This document shows, in pieces, positions 36,285-48,700 of a stretch of 64,000 nt of DNA. The first letter of the stretch is position 1; each line of letters opens with the position of its first letter. The stretch lies in contig JAILWY010000015.1 of assembly GCA_022113835.1 (NCBI GenBank), positions 8,470,501 to 8,534,500 on the forward strand, read 5' to 3'. The position numbers were made by a program, and so were the translations under genes. The notes under the pieces were generated by a model. That model worked only from the letters and a program-made list of their open reading frames with translations. It ran no database searches and was not told the DNA's origin. Source of the stretch: Atopsyche davidsoni (lineage: Eukaryota > Arthropoda > Insecta > Trichoptera > Hydrobiosidae).

Positions 36285-36565
36285 TACAATTTTTTTACAT
36301 TTTTATTATAAAATTTAGATTACTAGCTGTCTATCAATACTACATTACTAACTTAGTAATGGCCCAAAGTATAGAGACTGTTACTTCAAGAGGCAGGGGA
36401 TATTGGCCCGTCTAGGTCGAGATCCCCGCCTCTTGAGGTTCTTCCGTCATCCTGTTATTTAACACGGGAGCAGTCCCTATACTTTGGGCCATTATTAAGT
36501 TAGTAATTTTGGATTTTTAGATAGCTAGTAATTTAAATTTTATAATAGAGATGTAAAAACATTGT
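36285..36565. mobile_element. 280-bp palindromic foldback element
   Basis: Two arms of about 100 bp are near-perfect reverse complements. The left contains ATTACTAGCTGTCTA, TAACTTAGTAATGGCCCAAA and GAGGCAGGGGAT. The right contains ATCCCCGCCTC, TTTGGGCCATTATTAAGTTA and TAGATAGCTAGTAAT. Outer ends are TACAATTTTTTTACAT and ATGTAAAAACATTGTA. It is non-coding and likely a MITE. Confidence 0.85.
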
Positions 36566-37746
36566 AAACGGCAATTGCCGTTCCATGTACGTATTAAACT
36601 ATGTAATAAGTAATAAAATATGTTTTGTAATAAAGGAATTTGGAAAATGATGCTTTCTGATTTTATGTTTATTTAAACAACCGTCATATAAATCGTTAAC
36701 CGTTATATAAACAACCGTCAGTACTCATTGCATAGTTCTGTATGGCGTTTGCCTGCGTTTTTTATACTTAAATGGAAAGATTTGTCAACTGTTATGCAGG
36801 TTCAAATTCAGTCTTGAAAGAGTGTCTCAAGAGAGAGAGAGACATCGCTCAAAATTGTGCTCAGCTTGCCCTGGTTCGATATTTTTTAATAAAAATTATT
36901 TGTGATTTTTTACCCGATTTTAAACAACGTGGAAAAATCACAACAAAAAGTTTTATTTAAAAACATCAACATGGAAATCCTCGAGCCCTCCGCACTCGTC
37001 GCGGACCGGGAGCTCGCGCACCGCGCCAGTGTTACTGCATTATTTTTAATACCTTTGGAGAAAGATGAAAATTTTGTCACCTTTTTGTTTTGCTTATGGT
37101 TTTATTTTTGTTACTCTACATTTTCTTTTTTTAATTGTAGTAAACCGCCTCTTTAATTTCAACATTGGCAACATTCTCGCCGCCATGTAAAACATTGAAG
37201 AGTGTGGATGTGACGGCCGCCATACTATTTTTTAGGTAAACGTCGCGAGTCGTGGTGTAGCGTAGATATTTAAAAATAAGTCTTTTTTACATTTACCTGG
37301 CCGCCCGTTTACGACGTGAGTATGAAGTCATACTTTTAATTTTACTTATACAATTATGTGCCCTAAGAGTCCCGATACATAGCGACGTTAGATAGTCTAG
37401 TTATTTTAGATTTCATTCTGTCAGATTGAAGCGAAAATTCCAATCGAGCGTGGAAACAATTTGACATAATTCATAAAAACAGGTAAAAATTGCAGAGATA
37501 TCAACAAAACACATAATTCTACCCCTGCCCGATTCAAAACATCGTGAGCTTGTGCGTCAGCAGTGTTCCCGAGTGTATTTTGACATTAATTTATGTAGGA
37601 ATCTTAATTCGATTTGTGGAAGTAGTTCACTCGGACATTAATGCATAAATTGTTTCTGTTTTTATGTTATTTTTGATAATTTAGCGTTTTTACATCAATG
37701 TAACCTTGATTTTGTTTTCAGTTTATCCTGTTGTTCGGTTGAAGAC

Positions 37747-40700
37747 ATGGAATCTCTCCAAAAGTTAAACGATTGTTATTTCTTTTTTTATTCAACTTGT
37801 ACAAAGGTAACGCTTTTCTATTATATTTATTTTAACGAAACGCTTTGTAAAATTTTTAAGAGCTTTGAATCTTTCTGTAGTTTGATAGATTTATTCATTA
37901 TCTTTTTTGGACACCCGCAGCTGATAGGGTGTGCGTTTTGTGTATTTATACATGCTGAGTAATATTTGGTTTTGTTGCAGGGCGACACTTGCCATTTCCG
38001 ACATGAGCCAGCAGCGCTGGGTTGTGAGATGATGTGTTATTACTGGCAGCAAGGAAAATGTTTCGATAGAGGATGCAAACTTCGCCATATGGAATTGAGA
38101 GTACTATCATTTCTCTTTTCTTTTTTTTTCTGTTGACGTATTGTCATTACTCTTTAATAAATGTTTTTGGTGTAACTTTGCAGAAAAACAGGAAACAGAT
38201 TCCCTGTTACTGGGAGACTCAGCCTGGAGGATGCCGTAAGAAGCACTGCTCCTTCCAGCACAAGGGGCGCTCAGATGCAGGGGCTGGGCAGCAGATCCCC
38301 CCGCAGGCGGTAAGGATCTTCATTTACCTCGCTTGTCTATGCTTCACGTGAGGTGTTCGAGCTCAGGCTCAGTACCGATGCATATAAACTTTCTCTCTGG
38401 CTCACGACGTAAGCTGTGTTTTACTATTTTAAATAGAATACAACACTTAAGTGATTTTTCCACATGTTAATTTTTACTGGTGACTGGTTTTTCAGTTTGA
38501 TAATGTCAACGTGAAAGGTTGGCGAAACCGGTCACAAATAAAAATTAACATTGGAAAAATCACTCAACTATTTTATTCTATTTAAAATATTATAATGGAA
38601 TTCCACCAAGTACGCTGTCATAAATATTGATTATTTACTGTATTTTATTGTTATACAGCGGTAATGTAAAGAGAAATTACAATTTTTAAGGGGTTTTTTG
38701 TAGTTTCAAAAGTTCTTTTTTTTTCAAAAGGAAAGATGGTCCCAGTACCGGGGCTGAAACTGAAACAGAATCATTTTAATACCAAAAATGTGGTGTTACA
38801 CTCAAAAAACTAATATTTATAATGAAAATAAAATTACTGATAAAAAAAAATCTGCCAAGGGACGATGAATGGCATGTTTTTATAAAAATATTCTACAATC
38901 ATAATTTAAATAATTATAAGTTTTGTTCTCATTTTATAAAAAAGTATTTCAATGGCAATTAACTGTACGCATCCGTTTAGGGACAGTGGCATGTGATTGT
39001 GACATTGTGAAAATTGATGTGTTCGATATAATCGATGGATCAACACAATTAATTTCATTCATATTTTAAACATTGAATATGTGAAACATTTAAGGATCAG
39101 TGATAGTACCAGGTGTATAGAAAAAAATGGTCCTGGTGTTAAACTATTATAAGAACTCTCACTTTTTCACTCCACCTGTCCAAATATCAAATGCTTCAAA
39201 CCATGTGTATATGAGTGCAGTTAAGTATGATTCGGTCATGCTTAAATCCAAAAGTGAATAATGAATATGTTTATACCCATTTTAAATTTAAATTCATGTA
39301 GAAGAAATGTTATAAAACTATTGTTATATTTTTTGATCACAGCAACCTGTCGGGCCGGCCACGTCTGCCGTGCCCTCCATCAACCGAGAGACGGGCGAGG
39401 TCCCCGAGGCTCTCCGCATGCCCACGCAGCCTCAGCTCTCACATCCGGGCACGTGGCATCCCCACCAGAGACAAGGTATGCTCACAGTCCCTTCACTGTA
39501 GTCTTGGGGTTTTATTTTTGCAGTATATTTTTATATATAATTTTAGTTAGGTTAGGTTTTGTCAATTGTAATATTTTTTGTCTATGATTAAGAACAGTTT
39601 AATTCATTTTTAAACCAAAATTGAGGATCTGTTATAAATGATAAGATTTTAAAAAATGTATTATTTTTATAAATATTTGCTTTTGTTTTTTAAGTACTGA
39701 GTTAAACTTTTAGAACTTTAGTAGTGTTTGCTTTGGCTTTATAACTGCTACTCTTATTAAATAGATAGAACTTAACTCCCTTATTCATAATTACTAGCGT
39801 GACTCCCACACTCAACACTTAAAATTATTACTAGCACAAAAATGTCATCACAATATTTATTTTTCTGTTTAGATATTTCACTAATTTTCTTTAGTAGACA
39901 TTTTGACAGGTTTATCGGAAGAGTCGGTGAAATTTGAATTGAAGTACAAGAATAAATCTGCTGACTGAGAGTGTTCTCTTTATTTCATTGCTTGTGTGGT
40001 TAGTGTTATTAGTCGTGAACTCCTGGTGGACACCGGCTTCAGTGTGAGACAGAGGCATCATTTGAAGCAACTATCACAAATCCATTATGTTAAACATGAG
40101 CATTCTTTTTCAGTATCCTTGGAGCCAGCGATGGTCGCAAATGTGGTAGGTGGTGTGCGACCCCCTCATGAGGGAGTTGCCCCCTTGGCTCCCCTTACCC
40201 CCCTGGCCGCAGCCTACAGCGGCCTGAACCCTGTGGACTCCCTGGTGGTGAACTTTGAAGAAGGTATGCGCATGTATTGACGACCACACGACTCTAGGTG
40301 CGAGAACGCGTCTGCAATCCAGCCACATTACTATTGAATGAACTGCGATTGACGGCACGCTTGCGTCTACGATACCGAACGATTCGGTTCACTACATCTA
40401 ACCCTGAAGTGCTAGCAGCTATTAAATACAATATATTACAACTATAGTACATTTGCTGAATCTACAAATTGTTTAATATGAAGGAGAATTTTGCATCTTT
40501 AACTACTAATTGATGATCCAAATAAAATAAAATATATAAACTTATAATCTCGGTAATTTAAAAAAATAAAATTTGTTTGTTTTTAAATGTGGTGAATATA
40601 CCCATTGAATTGATGCGACAATCACTTTGTTGGCTATTGATGTAAAGTGTTTTCGGGTATGACGATCCACCAACATCAGCCTGTGACTTGTTAATATGAC

Positions 40701-43700
40701 TACCGGAGGGTGTGGATGAGTGAATTTTGTAAATGTACTGTAGTCGCAGCATCGCTAGCTTTCTAGTTCTGGTATCCCAAAACGATCACTGATGAAAAGG
40801 GTCTTGACATTATAAGGCTTTTATTCATCTAAAAATTTATTGGCTATGATGTTGATAACATAGATTTTCGAAAAAAAATCCCAAGTCTTGTGAAATGAAT
40901 GATTAACGGTGTGATATATTTTTGGGAACTTCAGATTGATTTTAAAGAGGAATGCTATGTAAGATGCGTGATTTGTGAAGATCGTAGCCAGCATAGCGTC
41001 AGGCTTGGCCGCTGTTTCCGTTGTTGCATTTCTGCTTGGCAATAATTTTTTGTAAAACAATAAAAAAGATTTCTGAATAATCTAAATAATATGATATATC
41101 ATTTTGTAACACATAGGCTTAGAAGAAATTAATCTATTTTTCACCTACTTATTGTCTATATGCTATTAATACTAGAGCTCGGCAATTGAGCTGCTGCAGT
41201 GCTCTACTAAAGTTTGTGATCCTGCGCTGAGATTTTAAAAATTTCAATTGTCATTTTTTATAACCTGTTGAGCTCTATTTATTACTCATGTGTAGAGAGA
41301 ATATGGTTAAATTACAAACAAAAAACTTTTTCCAAAGGAATAATCATAGACAGTACTGTTTGCTATGGGATACAGCAATTAGCTTTGTATTACATAAATG
41401 TACCTTTACACGAATAGTAAGTGTAGTTAGCCTATAAAATATATTCATTTAATGTATTAAGTGAAAGAAGTTTACCTGTTGTGTTTTTTTTTTATTTTTA
41501 AAAATTAATGTTTCTTTGTGAAAGTGAACATACTTCCCAGTATTAACCTTTCTAAATGAGTTTGTTATTGTAGCTAATTTATTAATTTAGTTGAAAGTTT
41601 TGTTAAAAATTCTCAAACCTGTTGTATAATTGGAAAAGGAGTATTTTGGTTCGTATCAAATTTGCGTTAGGTGTTTTGGTCAGTTCTAAAAGTTAAATAT
41701 TGGTGAGTAGGATATAGTTTTCTTTAATTTATGAAGGTGCTCATACGTGGCAATAAAAATTGCATGACTCACCAATATTGCAATTAATTGTAATATGAAT
41801 TGCAATATTGCTGAAAAAAAAATTACGCCGGATTAATTTTAACATGATGGGAACAATTTAGAGACAAATGCTTACACAATATCTGAATTCACAACGGTTG
41901 AATGTCCTGCAAACCCAACATTCTGATGAAAAGAGTTGCACTTATATAAGCTAGCTACATAAATTCACATATATGATTGTCAGTGACATGCAAAACTTGC
42001 AGTATTATAGTAATATAATGCTATAAGTACCACGAATGGTAGTTGTGCAATAAAAGTTGCCCATGTACGAGTACCTTAAAGAAATATAATTGGGTATAAT
42101 GCCTCTCAATACTCATAGTGTCAGCCTACCCAGCAGAGTTTTTTCAATAAATCTCAAGACTAACTGCGTTTGGCAGGCCGCAATACTCAAACGGTATACT
42201 GCGTAGTTTGGAGCAGGCCCTCCACTGCAGACTTTTTGGTTAGAGAAATGCTATATTGGAAGGCTCCCAACTGGTGGATGTGTGCTCCATGTAGAATGCA
42301 TGCATGTAATATAGAGGCTCTCTACCAAAAAGTCAAGTCCCAATATTATAAATATATAGTTTACTTGAAAAGTATTATGTAGTGTTTATTTTGTTTTCTA
42401 TTATATTGTTTTTAAAACTCCTCTGAGAAAGAAAAAAAAAAATTATGCTTACAAGTATCTATCATAAGCAAATATCATAATTGTAGTTTTTACCACCAAA
42501 TAATATTTGCAAAGGACTTGTCACGTGTTCATTGTGAATGGTTAACATTGTGAATGATTAACATTAACACTTTTTGTATGACAGAAATAAAAATATAATG
42601 TTATAGAGTTAGGCTCTTGGAAGTAAAAAAGTTATCGGCATTTGAAGCTTTTAATATGATTATTGGTATAGAAAGAAATGAAAGTAAAAGTTTTTCAATT
42701 TTTATATGAATAATTTTACCGTTTGTTCTCTGGGCAGTTGAATATAACGATTTAACCATTCTTGAAAAATGTTGAGAATCGGTTTTCTAGTGCCAATGAC
42801 TATTTTGTAAAAGATTGAAACGGAACTGTTCTAGTAACAATCCAATAGACTTAGCCGGTTTTGGGCTCTTCTTATTTGGAGAGCTCGGGAGTTGTCTAGG
42901 TTCGTATTGTTATGCTAAATGACTGATTTATATGTTGTAGTTTTAATTTGTTTGTTGTATTCCGCTTCCGTTCCGAGAGGAATTCATTATTTATTTAGTC
43001 TTGAATTTGTACTGAGTGACACTTATGGGGAGAATATTTCACATATATAATCCAAAACATAATTATTTTGAGTAAAAGCCATCGAGTGTATTTTTATGGT
43101 ATAGTTTTGTACAGAAGATATCAAATTGTCGATTTACTAGAAAAGACTTGAAGTCATCCCAGCTTTGCGGATTTTTAAGGAGGTTTTATTTGCAAATCCA
43201 AATAAGAGAAAAATTTGAAATAAAATTAAGTAGTCTTAAGATTTGCATTTTTTAACATTATCATTTTCACTTTGCCTTTGCTATTTACCCTTGCCTATAG
43301 ATTTCATTATTATATGGCAAAAAAATTATGCAGTTAAGCCTGCTTTTCAAATCAAGTACAATACTTGTGCTCCTCAGTCAAGCTTTAAACAGCTTCAATT
43401 CAAGCTAGTTATCCTCTATTATACATTAGTAGCCACATTAAATTAACCAAAGCTGGCAATCTTTATTATGAGCTGAGCTGAACATCTTTGGTGAATGCCA
43501 TAACTTGCACTCAATGGTTTAATTCAAAACAAGATCTAACATGGCTTTTAACAGGATCATACAATAAAATCGAAACATAAAATTCTCATCCTATCACTAA
43601 TTAATATTTTTAAAAATACAAACATGTAATACTTTGTGTGTGACCCTGTTGATTGCTTTGGTTGAGTGACTGAAGTTTATCACCAAATATGAAAGAATAT

Positions 43701-45450
43701 TTCTACGCGAGGCGGGGTCCAGGTGTGTCTAGAATTGGTTTGGTGATTTGGTCACATCCGATCTCCGCTCGGCCCTCGAAATCCTGAAAGCAGCACCAGA
43801 GGGCCAGAATTTCTCAGTTCAACGTGAAATATGCAACTAAGGAATTTATATTAGTATTGAGGACACCGAATCATGCTTCTATAGTACTAGGAGGCGAGTT
43901 GTATTCAAAGAGGTATTTACATATTTCATAAGATATGATACTCTCTTTCAATATGGCAGTGTTATTGTCGCAATTAGATCTGCTCAAATTTTTTTTTAAT
44001 GTATTAATAGTAGACGCCTACACTTGCGTGGGTTGTCCCTATTTAACTTGCATATTGGACACCTAACTCAAGTATTCACATTCATGGAGTTAAACTGCTT
44101 ATGTCACATTTTGTCAAAAATGAGATACATGTAAGCAACAAGCATTATAAGCATTGTATTTTTAATATATGAACTATTTATATGTATATCAATAGTAGAA
44201 AGATATATTGATGTTACCAACAGATCACAAATTGTCAGAGCAAAGAGAAGAGATTTTAGCATCAATTATTTTATATTTTACAGTTGAAAAAAACCAAGCA
44301 CGGATTAGTACATTTGCATAGCTATTGACGAATATAAATTTTCTTTTCCGGCGTCAAATTGTTTCTAAACCCATTATCACACATAATAGACTACGCTATT
44401 GATGAAGCTGATCACATCAGAAAGTCAGCAGGTTGGAAGGCACTGAGCTATTGTCATTTCATAATGTTTTGAAAACTATAAAATTGTCAATGGGGATATG
44501 CTCATAAATAAAAATAAAAAAGTTTTCTTGGGGAACCCCAATGGATAAATATTTCCACTTTCTATACAATATAAAAATATGCTCATAGAACAGAATTGAC
44601 TAAATTTTATAAAGTATTCTATCAATTGTACCGGTTACGATATGTACACTGCTTTATTAGCTTCAATTTCTAGATTGCTCTTTACGGTAGTTCATTTTTT
44701 TGGATCTGCTTGCAATATGTCTTTTCCTCGAGAAATCCTCAGCAGCTGTTGTTTCTGAAAACAAACATCGAAATTTAAAAAGAAACAAAATATATGATAG
44801 GTATAATATTTAGGGTAATATTGAAGTTACTAGTCTTATAAAATGTATTGATTTTGCACCATTGCTGCTTTCTTCACCGATTGGCTTGCATGACCACTAT
44901 TTATCATTTAGCTTTGTTTATTTATTATAAAGATTAATATCGTCGGCATCCAATTACAGCGGCGATTACGCCTCTTGAACCCTTTGTGCTCAAGAGCACC
45001 GTTGCTGTGGCCATCCACATGCCTCACATGTAAATTTTGCCAGGCACACTGGGGAGTAGGGCTAGTGGCGCTGAAATCCAGATATTTTACTTAAAATTAT
45101 AGAAATTAAGGCTAGTACGCAGTTGATAAAACTAACTTATATATATATATTAGTATATGTGTATATATTGGTATATATATATGTATTGGTATATATATAT
45201 ATGTATTGGTATATATATATATGTATTGGTGTATATACATATATATATATATATATATACCAATATATATATATACCAATATGGCTTCATTGTTTAAATT
45301 TAGTTTGATTTTGTCATTCAATTTTATGCAATATTATTGTATCCATATATTATGCTTTAATACTTACATGTATTATATATAATACATTTCACTACGAATT
45401 TAATACAGTTCTATTGTATCCATATATTATGCATTTTACATATATATACA

Positions 45451-45481
<31 letters not shown>

Positions 45482-45543
45482 ATATTTATATATATATATA
45501 AATATTTATATATATAATATATATATATATATTTATATATATA

Positions 45544-45574
<31 letters not shown>

Positions 45575-45602
45575 TATATATATATATATATTTATATATA
45601 TA

Positions 45603-45678
<76 letters not shown>

Positions 45679-45706
45679 CATATATATATTTACATATATA
45701 TATATG

Positions 45707-45766
<60 letters not shown>

Positions 45767-48700
45767 TTTTTTACTGATTAAAATGAGCTTTGTTAGTTAT
45801 TGTTAATTTAGACCATATTAGAATGGTATGGTTCACAGATTAGTGTAGCTATTCCCAAATATTTAAGCACTGGACTGTTTCTCGTTAGCTAGTGATCCAG
45901 TACTGCGGAGTCGCTGGTGTCAAGAATGAAATAGTTCACTGTGTTTCACTTGAGGCGAATCCACTATATATCTCTCCAGCCTCGTTTGACACAATTGCAT
46001 ACACTTAATATATTTTATATTGTGGAGTTTTTTTTTTGTGCATGTGATTTTAGGAAGAAATAAAAATATCTATACAAACTCATGTAAACTTAATATTTAT
46101 AAGAATGTGTATAAACATTAAATTGTAGCTAAAATATTTATAAGTAAGTAGATCTGAAGCAAAAACTCTTCGACAGGCCCACTATCAGACAATTGTTTTT
46201 GTTAGTTTTTACTATTTGTTTGTTGCTTTGCAGTGTAAATGTGAAAGTATAATTTGTAGCTTTATAGCACAATAACAGTCAAGGGATGGCTAAAAGGATA
46301 TGTAATTTTTACTGAACCCTGCTAATTAAGCAACTAATTTTGAGATTCATGCTTTTTTGTTATCAATATCAGTCAACTGCCAGATGGTTGAAAACAAATT
46401 ATAAACTAACAAAAGGTGTGAAAATCTAAATGACCGATTACATTAAGGTCAATACACAGCGATGTGCACTCCATACAGCAGACAAGCAGTAAATACTCCA
46501 TTAAAGTATAAAAAACTAATCCAAACTCGTTAAATATTTTTAAATTTCACATCCGAAAAATGTGACGAATTGAAACCAACTACAAACTGATTTTTTATAG
46601 CTTTTAATAGGAGTTCACTGCTTCTATGCTTCTGTAGTCGGTGCACCATTGTTGCACATCATGTGGTGACATTGCACATTGAATCTTTAACTAAAAAAAA
46701 AGCTTATTCTGTAAAGGGTTCATTGAAAAATAAGAAACATTTAATCTTTTAGATAAATATTAGATGCATTTGAGTGATTTTATGTTTTGAAAGAATTTGT
46801 TTTTAACGTAGGGTTGTTGTCTTCCAGTTAAGTTGTTTTTGTATGCTTTGTGCGATTAAATATTCTCCTAATTTCATGTAAGTGTTATCAATCTCCTATT
46901 TAGTGGAATATCATTGAACAAAGGATTATAAATTTTCACCCTTCAGATATTTTTATAAATCGTAGAAAATTTCCAATACAATAATATTTAGGGTAATTTT
47001 TTCATGATGTTTATCATTATCCGCAATACTAAAGTAATCAATAATTAATATTAAAAATGTCAATTATTCAGTTTTTCCCTAAAAATTATTTCGTACTCTC
47101 ATTGTCTAGTGTAGATATATAATATATTTTTCATTTTAAATATGTCTTTTGGCATAGATATATAAATATATATTTTAATATATTTATTTAATATTTTGTT
47201 GTTAATTTTATAGTAAGCGTAGATTTATTGTAGGTCCGAACTTTTCATCACTCCTTCAACTTGGAAACCGTAAAAGTACCCACAAGACATGCTTATATTT
47301 TTGATTTCAAATTGAATTGAAATCTATTGCCATATTGCATTATTAGTAAGTTGCGACTGCACAGAACAACTAACTTCCAAAAACCTCTGTTAGTTTTTAT
47401 ACTCTGCTTATAACTATGAAAGCATTCAGGTAATTTTGAGCTTTGTATTATTTTGTTTTTGGTAATTATGCAGTTCGTTAGTACTGACCGATAACGGTTC
47501 ATCAAAGACAGCATCGCCCTCTGATCTGAACGATAGTTTCATTACATGTCTGAGCGAATCTGACAGTTTAATTGATATTTACACGATAATTAGTTAACTA
47601 TTCTATTAGATTATCAATAAACTGAGAGTTTTACTAATGTAAAATTTTACAGATTATAAGATATCGGATATATCATCATTTTAACGTAAAATATGTTTAG
47701 TTAACTGCGAATATATATTTTAATTTCTTGTGCACCTTAAATGAACACTGCCTATCAAATCTATTAACTAAAATACCGTTCAGGTTCATCGCTCTCTTGT
47801 CGTCAGAAAGTCTACATTTTCCTAGTGACAAGTAAAATACCAGCTTGTCAAATGATAATGTTGAATAACTCGAGTTTCTTTAACGTATGAAATATGTTTT
47901 GAATTGTAAGTTGTTTTTTTATTGGTCTGTCACATATACTTTGTAAATGTAACCATATTTTGCGGTTATGTTGCATTTTACTTTGCATTTATTTAATATT
48001 CCTTATCTAATATAAAGTCTGACGTTTCATCTGTGAACGAGTGATCCACTAAGTGGAGACATAAAGTCCAAGTAGTTTTGCTTCGTCTTGATTTTAATTC
48101 ATAAAATAAATATGATTCAAGTATACATTCTATTTAATCCTTTTTTATTTTATTGATCTGAAAATAAATATAACTCAGCAAATGTATAATACTTTGAAAT
48201 GAAGTTCTGCGTCTAAATTATATGTGAATGTTTAATTATATCTGATAATCCAGAAATGACTTCAAACTGAACAAACTAGTATTGCACTATAATTATTATC
48301 ATTTCTGTGGGTGAAGTGAGAACAATACATTTTCAAATAACTAATATTATTTTGTTAATCCTTGGTATTTTTAAATCTGTACTAATTGACACATCCGATC
48401 TCCAAAATTGTTTTAAATTAACGTTTCTGTTCACAGTATTCACTGGATGACTCCTTTAATTTATTAACACTGACAATTTGTAGGTTATAAAAGTTTGCCA
48501 TAAAATATGATACCAGTGATACATAAAAGTGTGTTATTTTTCATGAAGAAAATTTTGAGTGGCATGCCTATTTGTACATTGATACAAACCGTACAAAAAT
48601 GGATTTTTCTTAAGTAAAATTTACACACCAATATTTTTAAGAATGCAACAGGCAACTTGAATGCTTTGTATGCTGTTTAAATTCATTTGAATGACGAATG

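Larger units (their letters stand above)
33958..37746. other. TMEM33 3' UTR and TMEM33-ZC3H11A spacer
   Basis: An AATAAA at 34378-34383 could end the TMEM33 transcript. Two palindromic elements lie at 35351-35502 and 36285-36565. From about 36970 the sequence gains CpGs (CCTCGAGCCCTCCGCACTCG at about 36979; GACGGCCGCCATA at 37211). That probably marks the ZC3H11A promoter and 5' UTR. The short ORF at 36772-36960 (MERFVNCYAGSNSVLKECLK) is not recognised. Confidence 0.5.

Noticed and set aside
36772..36960. 62-aa ORF (MERFVNCYAGSN…) upstream of ZC3H11A
   Set aside because: Looks partly protein-like but no family recognised and no link to a downstream exon.
42170..42382. 70-aa ORF in the ZC3H11A intron
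   Set aside because: No domain and no fitting splice phase; likely chance.
45414..45806. 130-aa YIYIYI ORF
   Set aside because: Translation of a TA microsatellite, not a protein.
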